Shown here one piece after another: positions 38,200 through 51,133 of a stretch of DNA of 64,000 nucleotides. Source of the DNA: Ophiodon elongatus (lineage: Eukaryota > Chordata > Actinopteri > Perciformes > Hexagrammidae). The notes below the pieces were generated by a model, which ran no database searches, was not told the origin of the DNA, and saw nothing but the letters and a program-made list of their open reading frames with translations. A program made the translations under genes and the position numbers. Each line of letters begins with the position of its first letter. The stretch's first letter is position 1. The DNA lies in assembly GCA_016806645.1 (NCBI GenBank), contig JACSYO010001502.1:1668501-1732500 (forward strand), written 5' to 3'.

Positions 38200-38420
38200 A
38201 AAGGGTGACAGTTGATGGTGTTGGATGGGTCATAAAAACACAGGATATTCAATGCTGTTTGTATCCGTTTGTATTTCGTTAAATAACTTGCATACTTATA
38301 TTAACCCAAAACACAAGCTTTTCTTAAACTTAACCAAGTCGTTTTGTTGCCTCAACCTAAAGTTGTTTTGTTTCATTGCACAACGTTAAGTTTCACTGTT
38401 ACTTTCACATCTTGGTTCGT
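38200..38420 (-). repeat. Dispersed repeat (copy 3), inverted
   Basis: The + strand reads gttggatgggtcat, aaaacacaggat, ttaacccaaaacacaagc and ttaaccaagtcgttttgttg. On the - strand this is GGCAACAAAACGACTTGG, then GTTTTGGGTTAA, then ATCCTGTGTTTTT and GACCCATCC. That is the same order as copy 2 and the related family. Confidence 0.5.
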
Positions 38421-39933
38421 GCAGTTTGGCCTGCCTGAAGCTATAGAATGGTAGAGACAACCACTAATAATGGCCATTCAAAAAGCTGATAACATTCTAA
38501 ATGGGTGGCAAAAGCCAGTAGCTGGTTAGCTTAGCTTAGCACAAAGAATAGAAACAGAGGGAAACATATGAATTCCCATTAATAGTGTGTGTCTCGTTGG
38601 TGAATTAGAGTGATATAAAGGCTTGAAAAGAAATTTGCTTTGAAGCCTAATTGACAGGAGTCCACAATGACAATCAGCTGCTTGCTTGGCTCACCTGTGC
38701 TCAATTTGGTTTTCGCTTTCTATTGACTAATTTTAGATTTTCCATTTGCTTCAGCAACTGCCCAGATGTCAATGAAGGATAAAATTGAACCTTCAAAACA
38801 TTTTTTTCCGAGACAATACTTGCAATACCATGCTTCTCTATAGTCGGGGAAAAATACTTGATGGACTAAAAAGAAGATTTGTGGCCACCATTATAATGCC
38901 CTATACTCTTTGAATCCAGAGTGAGATTAAGGGAAATGTTCTCCTTTGACTTGTGAGATAAAGAGTTCGTCACTCCCAATGGCCCCGAGAGACTCTGGAG
39001 AGATGATTAGGTTCATGTGCCACTCAATTATCTGTTCCCTTAAAGCATTCTCTTTGAGGATGCAATTATACAGGATGGATGTGAATGAGAATGTTGGACA
39101 CTGTGATGTGGGGCTGGCCACTGGTGGAGATTTAAATTTGGTCGGTTTAATAGATCACACATGTCTTGGCAGTGTTTGTATTTTCATTCACTAGACAAGA
39201 GTCATATTCTTTATGGAAGAAAAATAGGGGGAAAAAGAGGGGACAGCATGCAGAGAGAATGACGTTTCCCTTTTCCATCTGTTCAATTAATTTGCCATGA
39301 AAAGTGCTCCCGATGCTTATTTTAACTTTCAGTGTTTTTCTGCCACTTTCCTCTGATTCGAGCCCACCGACCAAAAGCAAGTCGGACACCGTTGTTTTTC
39401 GGTTAAAACTATCATAATGGTGTTGTTACGGCTGGACTCCCGGGTCTTTGTGGAGAGGTTTAACTGTACGCTGCCTGCCTCACCAGATCAGGTTTCTACT
39501 GTTCCCCCACTGAATCTCCCTCAGGCCCAGCTGCCTGGCAAAGCATTTATGATTAAATGTGAGACACGAGCCATCCTGCCAAGAGAAAGCTGGAGGAGGG
39601 GCTGCTGGCTTAGGACGACCACAGTTTGGAATTTCTTCGCTGTTTGTCATACACACAGAGAAAAATGAAAGCAGATGTAGAAGCAAAAGGGAGAGGGGAG
39701 AGGAAGGGAGAGAGGCAATCATCAAAGACAAGAGGTCTCCCAGGCAATAGATACTGTAGGAATAAATCTAAAGCAATATTTGCAAAGCAATATATGTAGT
39801 AGAGAGAGCAGTTAGCCAAGTGGGGTTTTAATTATGCAAACACTTCTCACCAGGCGAAAAAAAATCTCATTGGCTGGGCTAAGTGGGCAGAGCAGAATAA
39901 CCACAGTTCTTTTCTGGCTAACATGCTAAGATA

Positions 39934-40268
39934 CATTAAAGCTCCACTAATGACATAATTATATGGGAAGAAGAGGGACATATTTTTTATATTTTAGCAA
40001 TGAATGAAATTACTGTGTGAGGAGGATTTCTTGCGTTACGATCCCACAGAGGATTATCGGTCAATGTTGCAGCACTTTGGGACTTTTTAGCCTCCTTTAG
40101 TTCATAGATTTTGTTTTACTGTGAACACCGTTCGCCTTGTCAGCACAGTTGTCGTTGTTTGCACCGTTAGCGCCGTTATCTGCGAGCCGCCGGCTCAGCC
40201 GTCACCATGTTGAGAGCCGTGTGGAGGCAAAAGAAATGCTCTGAATTTCGAATTTAGCACCTTTAATG
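39934..40268. mobile_element. MITE-like element with imperfect terminal inverted repeats
   Basis: The left end reads CATTAAAGCTCC and the right end reads GCACCTTTAATG, whose complement is CATTAAAGGTGC. The 8-bp outer arms are perfect and the next bases imperfect. The 335-bp interior has no ORF and has a CpG-rich part (gttagcgccgttatctgcga). No clear target-site duplication is visible, so class and boundaries are uncertain. Confidence 0.4.
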
Positions 40269-40502
40269 CAATCAATTTCGGCCTCAAGAATATTAACATA
40301 AAGCTCATGTTCAGGTGGCAGTCACAGGTTGGATTGGTTACACGTTATTTTGTTTAACCAAGAGGTTGAGTTAGGAAGTAAAATAGGTATAATGCATGCA
40401 AACATCTATAGACTGTAAGAATGAACTGCAGACCTGTTGGATTATTAAGTTTTGTTGATTTTATGTTAAATTATTGCAGGTGTGAATGGTTTGATGTTCT
40501 GT

Positions 40503-40530
40503 TGTGTGTGTATGTGTGTGTGTGTGTGTG
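40503..40530. repeat. (TG)n microsatellite
   Basis: A TG run with one tatg interruption, followed by a G7 run. Confidence 0.88.
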
Positions 40531-41189
40531 GGGGGGAGGCTTGTTTTTCAATTCAATGCTTCCTTTTTTGTCACTGTTGTTAAGAGTCGGTGGAAGAGAA
40601 AGACTGAGAGGAGAGAGGATAGTGAGAAAGACAAAGAGAGCGAACGAGAGTACAAGCTGTGGTGTCTGATTGAGGTGTTTGATCCAGGTCACGCTGCGGT
40701 CTAATCATAGAAGCTGTGGCTAGCCACTGTCGGTGGGGTGTTTTATAAAGGAGAGATGGTTGTGTGGGCCTTCTCTCCAGGACCTAATTCAATTGAAAAA
40801 TAAATGAGTTCTGTTGGTAATTTGGAGATAACCTGTGCAGTGGCCGAGCTTAAAGGGAGATAAGAACCAACACAGAAACGAAGACAAGAAAACGAGACAA
40901 TTTTTCACCCTGCCTTTGCTAAATTCAACTTTTCCCAGTCCTCCTCAAACTTTAATTAAAACACACACTGGCATGCTCGTCGTGCTCATGCGGTCGCACA
41001 TCCGCCAGATAATCCAACAGGAGCAATCAAGTTGTCTGAAAGAGATCAGTAGACAGTGAGCGGTGAGCCGAACTGGAACATACTGAAGCTTCTCTATATG
41101 TCCCTCTGTTGTTAAGATTAATCAGCGTGGTACACTCTGAAAGTCAATGGTCCTTTGAATCGTAAAACACTGTTGTTGTAGTGGGGATT

Positions 41190-41235
41190 GTTAAAGGGTC
41201 AGTTCACCCAAAACACAAAAAAACATCTAATTTAC
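41190..41235 (+). repeat. Fragment of teleost 'GGGTCAGTTCACCC' repeat
   Basis: The sequence aaagggtcagttcacccaaa followed by acacaaaaaaacat is a motif I recall from many fish introns and UTRs. Only this short end is recognisable. Confidence 0.4.
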
Positions 41236-41819
41236 TGCTACTGGAATCTTTTCAACAAGATAATGTTGGTTTTATTTGTGCAGGAATCTTTTTGTGATTA
41301 CTCCTGCTAACCCAATACAGTTGACTTGAATAGATCATCGTTTTGAGAAAGACACAAGTTTTTTTAAATGTAATTATCCTTTTCTTTGATAATTTTAGGT
41401 GGAAAATAGTGTAATTTACCTCAATTTTTTGGGGTGGGAGCAGATACTTAGTATACTAACTGCATGGGAAATCATAACAGTGGTGCTCATTTGTGAAGAT
41501 AGTCATGTTGAACAAAATGTGTGTCTGTCACAAAATTGTATTTGCGAACTTGTGAAATACGTCATCCCTTCAGCCCTCTATTGAGCCGTAGAGACTCATC
41601 CGTGTGAGTTGAAAAAGTCTCAACTCAAGATCTTATCCCGATGCTGTTTGACTGCACTTCATTAACAAACTTGATAAAGGGAAATAGAGGGGAAGCTGTC
41701 CATAAATAACCGAAAGAACCCATTGATGGTGAGTTTTGTGATCATCTTGAGCTTAATGCAAACTAACATCTGTACATTTGCAATATTAGCTGTTTTTGAG
41801 AGGAAAACGCAGAGTCCAG

Positions 41820-41839
41820 ATATATATATATATATATAT
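41820..41839. repeat. (TA)10 microsatellite
   Basis: Short pure TA run. Confidence 0.88.
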
Positions 41840-44800
41840 TATCGTGGTCAAATTGGCACAAATGATAAGAGGCAACAATACGCCATCAGACCTCTTCAGG
41901 AAATATGTTTTTGTAATTTGGTTGAGCTAAAGTCTTTTCAACTGTCAAACACCGACTCACAATAATTGTCAACTATCCACAACACAAGATCAACAATCCA
42001 AACCACAGCTATTGCCAATACCACACGCTCACATATAACAGCAGCCAGTCGGCCATGAGTAACGCCTCATCGCTGTTTGTGTAGCGCAACGAGATTTTGA
42101 TTGGTTTTAAATTGTTTGATTCAATAGAGGCATTGTTGCGTCTCAGCCCTGCTTTCACCAGGTCAATATGACAAACAGTATCTGCCTGTTAAACCTGGTG
42201 AAAAGGCATTGATGGAATCCATACGAAAATTGAGAAGAAAAAAATATTTTTTTTACAAAGCAAATATTCATCGAGACTGAATGGATCATCTGTGCATCTG
42301 GTGTTGCCCACCGGGGGCCTCGCTTCCAGTCCTCCTTGAAATTACACTGTTGCAGCTCCACTGAAACTGAACAAAGAAACATGTGGTTGTAAATGGCGCT
42401 CCGAACCTCCACATGGTAGCATTTTGTGGACGAGACCATTTAGCGACTTGTCTCCAGAGCAGTTCCCCTGGTTCCCACACGATTTAGCAGCCAAAGACCG
42501 ACGTTGCAGTTTGTGTTTATCATCTTCTCTCACTGTAGTGTGGTGGTTGATGGCAACGCTGCAATCAATGCAATGTCCGGGTACAACAAGCTGTGAGACA
42601 GAGCAGGGCTCTTCACTCGGTGTCAGCTTTGAGTTCAGCCTTTGTCTTCAGACTCTGAGGTGTTTCATTGCATATACGTTTACAATTTAGACTCACTATT
42701 GTTTGCAGCTGTCACACACTGTGGCAATTGTTGTGACGTGGAACACGGCATGAATTCAGATTCCAGAGAGTCACGATACATACAGCATCATCACACACGG
42801 CACATTTTTCAATCTGCCCAGGCAGTATAGAGGGAAGAAAATACAGTTTTTCTTTGAAATGAAATATGAAGCTGTGATGTGAGGGATCGTCTTCATTCAG
42901 TCTTGATGGACTTAACCAAACTGTGTCGCTGCTGTCAAGGTAGGGTTAAGGTTAGCTGTGTTTGCTTTGGATTCTGGGAATGCGCAGTGTGTGTTTGCTT
43001 GGCTCTCTGAGAATAATAAAGTATGTTTTTACTGAGAGCCGTCTTGATATTTTTTCTTCTCATTTTTTTTCTTTTGCCACAACTGAGTGGTTTCCAAAAG
43101 CAACAAACTGAGCCCAAAGAAGGCAAGTGTGTAAATGTTTAAACCTGGTGGTGTTTCAGTGTTCTGTACAACGACAGAGATTATTTTTTAACTCTGTGTG
43201 TGCATGTTTGGCCCCATTTGTTGTACTGGTATGTAAACAAGGTCAAATTCAGGTGATGTACAAAAGAACCAAAACGTTTTTTCTTAGATTGCGCTGATTT
43301 TGTTTCCAGGGACTTGCACAGCTTTAATTCCTTTAGAGGGTCGTTTTTCTCTTTCTTTCTCCCCGTGCACTTTCCCCTCACAGATTCCCCACCACAGATA
43401 ATTTCCAGTGACCGCGGGAGAGTCTTGAGATTCCCTCGCAGTATTTAGCGGTGGAAGTAAGTAGCTTCAGCAGCTCGATGAAATGCCTTTGAAACTCTGG
43501 TGTCTGTCTGAGCACCGTGTGCTCGGAGCGCCGCTGCACTCGGACGGGGTGAGGGGGTGATGGTATGCGTGCAGAATCCCAATAGTCACCCCTGTTACGT
43601 GGTCTGAAGCAGATCTGAGTTCAGCTAGCTTCTTTGAGTGAGACTAGACTTCAGAGGGCAGGTCAGGTATGTATTCGCCCACCGCTCTTAAAAATATCTG
43701 TCTGTGGAAAATACTCTCAGCATACCAGTGCATAATGTAAATCAGAGTAAAGTAGAAGAAAATATTCTTAAACACTCGACTCATCTTTCTTTTAAATACT
43801 ATCTCAATTCCAGTGTGAAATACACAGAGACTTAAATCCTCTGTTGAGATTACTCAAGCATTTCTTTGGCTGACCTTCATGGCAGAAATCTCAAATAGCT
43901 CTCCTCCACATTGACTGTAATAGCTTTACAATTGCGGCTTGGGGTGATGGGTCGTATGTCCCGGCGGCCATTCATTGCTGGGTCAGCACAGTCCTGAATG
44001 ACTCTAACCCACTGGGCTCGAGCCTTATGTTCCTTTTCTCAAATCAGAAGTACAGATTTCAGCTTCATGTAGGGGATTAGATTTTTTTGAGACAATAACA
44101 GCTCGGCTACACATATATACTCAGCGGTGGAGGTGGGGATTGTTGAGAGCCAGAGAATCCCCTGTGTGAATTGTAAGGGGTTTATTTCCACCTGGAACAT
44201 TCAGTATGCACCCATTCTGTGTTGTTCTCTTTTCCTCCCTCGTCTGTGGGAGTAAGGAACACAGGTCGAAAGCATTTCATCCACCCATCGATTGCTCCCT
44301 CCACCGTGAGTGCCGCAACATGTTTTTCACTGAAGAGTTTGCCTTAAATCCCGAGCACTGTGGAAACAGTCAATTGTGGAGTTCTTATAGCAACCTGGCT
44401 TTCCATAAACCACAATGAACTGCACATTAGTGCCAGACTGTGGTATCTGCATTCCAGTTGAGCAGCAGGGAGGCTGTGCCTACCAGTGTAATTGTTGTGG
44501 CTCACTTACAGCTGTTGTAGTCACTGCATAAAGTTTGTTATTTTTTTGTACAGGTCTATATGAACATAGATAGGAAGTTCCAAGCTTCTTCAGCAGGCGA
44601 GAAGTCATATTTTCCCCGCATTTATTCTGTTAAGTGCACGGTATGTGAGCAAGAAAACGTGTCCCCTGCAGATACAAATAGGAAACTTCCACATGCAGTG
44701 TGATCTACCAGCCTGGTGTGATTCAACAGTCAGGAACATGTTGATTTTATTGGCTGACAACACATTTTAAGATTTTCTTACCTAGAACATTGGTTGTCTG

Positions 44801-45227
44801 ATTCTGTTTTTTTATTTATTTTTTGTTTGTTTGGAATCACAACAACATGACTTACATAATGGGTCATTTTAATCACGTGTCATTGTCATTGCTAAAGGAA
44901 AATATTTTTTTCTAAAATTATCTTTCAACAAAATAGGCTTAAAACCCTCCCAGGTCTGAGCATCTTTTTATCTATTTTTGGTCCACTTGGTCTCCTTCTG
45001 TGAGCTTTGTGCATGTACATCAACACTGCAATGCACAATCATGTTATTTATAGGCCTACAAAAAAACTATTTTCACGATAAACTGGGCTATCAGAATATG
45101 TATGCCGCAGTGATGTCACACAAATGTATGAATAGTTATATGACCATGAATACAAATTAAATCTAGTTGAATCACATATAATAACTAGAGCCACTAAAGA
45201 TGTTAGCATCTACTGGTGCACCGTGGG

Positions 45228-45512
45228 ACAAATGTGGCTCTGTGGGTCGTCCTTCAATCAAAGGATCGGCGGTTCGATCCCCGGCTCCGCTAGTCCATGT
45301 CAAATTGTCCTTGGGCAAGACACTTTCCCCCAAATTGTTCCCGCAGGCTGCGGTGTATGAATGGGTATGAATGATTAGTATAGTTCTGATGGGAAGGTGC
45401 AACCTTGCATGCCATCAGTGTATGAATGGGTGAATGATGACATGTAGTGTTAAAGCGCTTTGAGTAGTCGGAAGACTAGAAAAGCGCTATACAAGTACAG
45501 ACCATTTACCAT
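45228..45512 (+). mobile_element. tRNA-derived SINE, near full length
   Basis: The head carries pol III promoter boxes: an A-box-like tggctctgtggg at about 45234 and a perfect B box GGTTCGATCCC at 45271-45281. A central domain (ccttgggcaagacact...ccccaaattgttccc) follows. The tail, aaagcgctttgagtagtcgg then gaaaagcgctatacaagtac and accatttaccat, resembles a fish L2-type LINE 3' end. That is the usual way SINEs borrow LINE machinery. No clear target-site duplication was found. The B box is intact. Confidence 0.85.
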
Positions 45513-45571
45513 GGAAACTTTCTGCACTATTCTTGAATCTGAATTGAAATGAGCTTCTGAACAGATAAAAG

Positions 45572-45598
45572 TATATATATATATATATATATATATAT
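45572..45598. repeat. (TA)13 microsatellite
   Basis: Short pure TA run, 60 bp after the SINE. Confidence 0.88.
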
Positions 45599-46392
45599 TT
45601 AAATGGGGTGAAATAAGGGTTATTCCTGTACAACATCATTAATATGTTAGATAGCAGCCGGTCTATGAATCAATTTCTTGAGCCTTTATGAGTTTTTGTG
45701 GAGATGCTATTTTTGTTCCTAAATTGGAGACAAGTCACCCCTGTTCAGCTTGAGGAGGAAATCATTTCAGCAAAACATGATGGTTCACAGTTACATACGC
45801 ATTACCATTATTCATTTATGGCCAAAGACTTTCATATATTTTAAAAGGTTTTCTACCTTCGCAAACAAACTGAGAAAAGCATCAGCACACAAGTCTTGCC
45901 ATGTTGGAGGACATGTTTGTTTACTTTTGTCTCTGCTCTAAACTGATGGGGACAGACGAGATGGTCATCTCGGAGATGATCATCTGTTGAGTCATTTTTC
46001 CGAGGAACTTTGTCTGTTGTGTGTTATTGTCCTATGAAAAGTAGGAAGACGTCATGTCTCGAGGGCATGTTTTGTTGTTGCTTTGAATTAATCAGTCCAA
46101 GGGGTTGATTATGGATGCCATTTAGTGAAATCTCTTTTTGACTGTTGGATCATCTCTTGAGCTGCTTTCTCTGGAAGCTTATGTTTTGTTGCATTACGGC
46201 GTACACAGCACTGCAGATGGAATAGCACAGAAAATAATAACAGCAGTTAACAGTTTTAAGATGAGAAAATGAAAGTCTTATTGACATTAAATTATAGCAT
46301 AGTGTAATGAGAATTAATCTCACCTTTGGCGACATTCATTATCCGCGCTAAGTGATGAATAAAAAAAAACACAGAGACGTTCTCAGACTGCT

Positions 46393-46541
46393 AACCAGCT
46401 CCTGCTTCACATCGGGAGCAAATTGGGGTTCAGCATTTTGCCTGAGGACATTTCAACATGTAGAGTGCAGGGGCCAGAGATCGAACCTCCGACCTTCTGA
46501 TTGGCGGACGACAGCTCAATCTAATGAGACACGGCCACCCC
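46393..46541 (-). mobile_element. Truncated tRNA-derived SINE, inverted
   Basis: On the - strand it starts GGGGTGGCCGTGTCTCATTA (A-box region). It has a B box GGTTCGATCTC (46477-46487) and continues into a central domain, AAATGTCCTCAGGCAAAATG then AACCCCAATTTGCTCCCG. That domain matches the central region of the SINE at 45.2 kb. The L2-like tail is missing, so this is an older 3'-truncated copy of the same superfamily. Confidence 0.8.
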
Positions 46542-49500
46542 AAATCAATCACAACATTATGTGATTTCTAATTAAGATTTGGAGAACGATTTCTGTGTGG
46601 ATGACAACAACCCCGTGACCAGTGTTATAAAGAGTTCCAGCTGTATGAAAGAATTCTTAATCACCAGACGTTATTAGAATATCATTTTCATTTGAATTCA
46701 TTATTTGACATCCAAATAGAATATACTGAACATCATACTGTACCTCAGATTTCCACAGTGTAACAACCTCTTCTAACCATAGATTATTTTTTACTCTGAG
46801 TCATAGCTTATTTTAGCAATTTCTATTTCAGTAGTCTTTTTATCATCTCAGGGGACAACCACATGGCTACGGTGACCTTAAAGAAATCATACATTTTATA
46901 AAATTCACTCTGAAAATACTACTACCGAAAATGTCTAACCCGCAGAGATGGAGGGAGGATTCATACATAGAAGCATGTCAAGCAAACCTTCCTGAAAAAA
47001 AAAAAAAAAAAAGCTAGTACCAATCTTCATCAAGCTGTTATTTACAGGTTGTCTCCGTTATTAATGGTGTTATGGGTTCCTCCGGTTAGCTGACTGATAA
47101 TCTCTTCTGCATTCCTATGCTGAATCTTCTGGTTTCTGTTTCTAGCATATATAGTATAAACCAGCCATGTTCAAGCAGGCTTTGGTTGAATGGAGGTTAT
47201 CAGTCTGTGTGGCGAGCGAAACAGGCGGAAAGCGTTGGCCATTATGCAACCTCCGAACCCACCGGCTATTGTCTGACCACAAGTTTGCTTTTTATTGGTT
47301 CAAAATTAACTTGTAAACTGGTTCCGTGTGAATAGAGCCAGACGTGAACGGCGTCTCTCAACTCTAACACGTCGACTCAAGTTGGTCAGACTGTAAATAA
47401 TGAGCAGCGCACAGGAAGCGAACAGGAAGTCGTCTCCCCGATATCCTCTGGGTACACCGAAACCTCAGAAATATAGCTCCTTGCCCCCAGAGGAGTATTC
47501 ACCGTCATACAGATAGCCGTTGGGTACCGAGATTAGTTGGTAAATCAAAAAGCTCTATAAAAATGCATAGGACAAAAGCACGCAATAAACTATAAAAAGG
47601 TAAACAGCATAGCTGATGACAGAAACCCTGGGAGAAAGACTCTGTGGAGGAGAAATATATTCACAATCAAAATGTCAGACAGGGGAGAGGCGCTTTCCAA
47701 ATGAATATTAAAGAGTGATTTCTTGTGCTGCCGGTGTGCATACAGAAAACAATGGTAATTTTCCCAGAGAGAACACAAGAGGGTCCAGTCCAGGAATATA
47801 AATATATTGTATTTCAGATCTAACACTCAACCACGAAGAGGTTATTTCTACATGCGAGTGTGTACGCTCCTCGAGATGACACTTGCTTAGCAGCGGGGGC
47901 AGCAAAAGGGGGCCGGCCTCTGGGATGGGAGCTGCAGACTCGCCAGCTCTGAGTGTTGCTAAATTGAAAAGCTGCTCTCGAACACATCCAGACTGACTGG
48001 GTCCGTTACTCTGTCAGCTTTTAACCAGGCAAAGGAAATTACAGCCTTGACCTCGTGGTGCTTGCCGGGGTAGAGACACTGAGAAGTAATTTTGCTTACA
48101 CGGAGAAGAAGGTATGGGGGGGGACAAGGTGGAGGGTTGCAGATCTGTATAAGCACCACAGTCCCTCCAGTTTAGAGCTGGGAGCAGCCAATAAATTAAC
48201 ATTCAACATGTGGAGGAGTTCAGCTGGGGCATGAAAGGGAAAGCAGACAGGGAGCCTTATCAGCGACGCTGCACGGCCAGCTCTCTTTTTATACAAGGCC
48301 GAAGACGGTTTTCAGATTGATGGTGATGCACGGCAAGAGGAGACCGGCAGCAGAGCTACTGTACACTTCAAATCTCTCCCGTCATAAAACAGAAAAGCAG
48401 CCTCCTATTGGGCAATCTGCTGTGTATATGTTTTCTAATTAAAGTGCTGGAGTGAACGAGCCAGTGGGCAGAACGGATGGAAAGTTATGTAGCCTAGCTC
48501 TTAAAGCGAGCGATTACACTTTGACAGGAGCTACCGGCTTCCTGAAGTTAATAAATGAGCGCAATTCACTTCCTGGAGCGATGCTGCGGCTTATTCCCCC
48601 ATTAGGAGGCAGTGGCCCACCCATTCCAATCATCCTTTAATTAGACCTGTTGTTATTTAGGCTGTCACAGGAGGTAATACCTCATGACAGCGTCAGGATC
48701 AACTTGGCAGCCCGCAATCTCACATCCACTGACAGGGGATCTGCCGCCACTTGTCGCCCCGCTCCATCTACCCCGCTCCATCTACCCCGCCGGACCCAGC
48801 GGCGCGCCAGACGCTTCCAGACGTTGTCTGCGGGGGTCACACGGAGACTCTCTCCGGCTTGCCTTCGCTGGCGATAAGCGTCGCCTGTTGAAGCGTGGAA
48901 ACATGCAAAGTGTTTTTTTTGGGGGGGGGTGGTTATTAAAGGCTACTGATTACTTCCCCAGATTGCTTAAACGTGGCATTGAGTCACAAAATGTTTACAC
49001 AGAACAAGGAGAGGCTGTAAAGTGGAACAGAATGGCTCAGCAGGCTTTTATTCAGCCGTTCAGCAAAATCCATTCATTAGTCTGGTCCTTAACTGCAAGT
49101 GGCTGTCTGAGAAAACAGAAGTAAATTAAACAAAATGACAATTCTGATAAAACAAAATAAAAACTGCCGTTATGGCATTATATCATACTCTCAGGCCTCA
49201 GGTGTTTCTCATGGCGGCCCAGCAGGGCCAGAGACAGTTAAGTTCATAATGGGCCTGGTTTCCTCTTAATAAACACGTCCCATGTGTTCACAATTTGCGT
49301 TTAATGAAGTGCTGCCCTCTGCGGAGCGAGACAGAACCGCCATCGCAGACCATCACGATCCCTCCACTCCCACTGCCTCCCGGCCCCCTATCTCCGGTTT
49401 GACGCATCGGTGTCTGAGAGGTGGTGCAGAGGACGGACCATCAGTGTGAATCTGGGAGAAATGGGACGGAGAAGAGGATGACATCAGGAGCCCCCAGCTC

Positions 49501-51130
49501 CCAGAGGAGACGGTTCTGGAAACATTGGACTTTAACGAGATTACCAACTTGGGAAGGGGGCGTGGGGAGAGGGAGACAAAACAGCATGTGCCGCTTGGAG
49601 TTGGCAGCATGAAATACAGATTTATGAACTCTATTAAACCACATTTCTTTCTCTTTATTGGGGCCTGCAGCGTTTACCCAATGTGAGGAAAAAAAAAAAA
49701 GGGCAGAAAAGAAATCTCCTCTAGATAAATTACAAACAGCCTGGGCATTTACTTCCACATAAGGTAGCTGTACAACTCATGAATAGAGAGATAAAAAGCA
49801 ACCAGACACCTTGACTGTTTCACTCTGCTGGTCGGTCGGTCACTCGTGCAGGCCGAGCTCAAAAAAAAAAAAGCAGCCACTGTGGTCTTTTGGAGCAGGT
49901 GGCCATCTCAGACTGGCATCGGTGGGGTGGAGCTGGCGTGGGTTTGTAGCCAGACTCTCAATCTGTCCACTTGAAAACTCCCCAGTATTGCTGGAAAGTA
50001 TTACAGCCCCTGTGGAGGAGATGGCAATTACAATTTCTGATGGGAGAGAGAGAGAAAGGGAGAGCGGCAGGAGCAGCATCCGTTCTTGGAATATGATCAG
50101 ACCTGTGACTGGAACGTTTTTATACAAAGTGCCACCACACAAATGTCCTCTTAACGCCATCAGTGTTATGCCTTATAGTTTTCAGGTTCTCTATTGCCTG
50201 CACTATATATATATTTTACTGTTATTGCCAGTGGTGACCGTACATTTATAGATATTAAGCTGGGAATTGTTTTTCCTATGCCAGTGTTTGATGAACCACA
50301 CCAGACCTCAGCAGGTACATCTGCTATAAAAAAGAAAAACCTGCTTCCATTTAAATCCTGCATTCTGTGACGGATTGAATTTGGAGTGGGCACAGCCCGC
50401 TCCAGCTGGAGACTGCTCGCCCTTTGGCCTCTCACCTGAACTCTCCTTGCTCCGGTATGTGTGACTAACATGTTCTATGGGAGACGGGTAACACTAGAGC
50501 CCACATGTTTTGGCTATCGAGTGCAGCTGGCGCTTGAGATTACACAGTTTTCACACATTTGGACGGCGCAGACGCTCCATTGCTGTGTCACTCTGCATGT
50601 GGGTCACATTTAATCAAAAAAGAGGGCCAACGAGCAGCAGTGAGGAAGTAATCAATTTTCAGGCCACAGCTTCAGCTGATCAGCTGCTTTTTTGCTCCAT
50701 AAAAATGTAGCCTGATCTTTCTCTAAGTAGTAACCGCCCCCCTGTTGGGAGCGTGCATAGAAATCTGTAGGCTCTGCCTGAGGAACGAATAAGTAATAAT
50801 CACATGCAAAGCATTTATTCACCGCGTCCCCGTTCCCCCCACCGAATCGCATGAGAGACCTCTGGCAGGCTGAACGTCTGAACTCTGCGGCAAACAGAAG
50901 AACCTGCTGGGTAGAAGTTGCACTCAGCCAATGATGCCCTTCTTGATGGATTGCCAGGGAAATTTGATTCTCCTCAGGCTACCAGCTGACATAAACGTAA
51001 TGCCACAAAGCCCATCAAAGCCGACGGAGGACTGTGTGCAGGGCCTGTACTCTGTGTTTGGCTGTGCAGCAGAGAAAAACAAAAGCTCATACATCTGGTG
51101 CAGTTCAGTGAACTCTGAGGAGGAGTGGGG

Positions 51131-51133
<3 letters not shown>

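Larger units (their letters stand above)
38037..38575. repeat. Teleost 'AAAGGAATAGTT' repeat split by insertion
   Basis: The left part (38037-38097, aaaggaatagtttaaa then ggaaatactcttatccactt) and the right part (about 38521-38575, gctggttagcttagcttagc then gaaacagagggaaacat) correspond to the two ends of one common fish repeat as I remember it. Between them lie a (GTTA)n tract and an inverted copy of the other dispersed repeat (38200-38420). Confidence 0.55.
28601..38600 (+). other. Beta-isoform intron, second part (repeat-rich)
   Basis: Apart from the listed repeats (dispersed repeat copies, minisatellite, CA and GTTA microsatellites), this is AT-rich DNA in which I recognise nothing. The longest open frames are about 110 codons with no family motif. 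The stretch 31.2-38.0 kb is especially featureless. Confidence 0.6.
38601..48400 (+). other. Beta-isoform intron, third part
   Basis: Non-coding DNA with two tRNA-derived SINE copies, one MITE-like element, a short teleost repeat fragment and small TA or TG microsatellites, all listed separately. I see no exon, no conserved ORF and no RNA gene outside the SINEs. Confidence 0.6.

Noticed and set aside
45234..45300. Genuine tRNA gene
   Set aside because: It has A and B boxes but no intact cloverleaf acceptor stem, and it is joined to a SINE body and L2-like tail.
48764..48791. 14-bp perfect tandem duplication (cgctccatctaccc)
   Set aside because: Too small to interpret. A simple replication slip is the likeliest cause.
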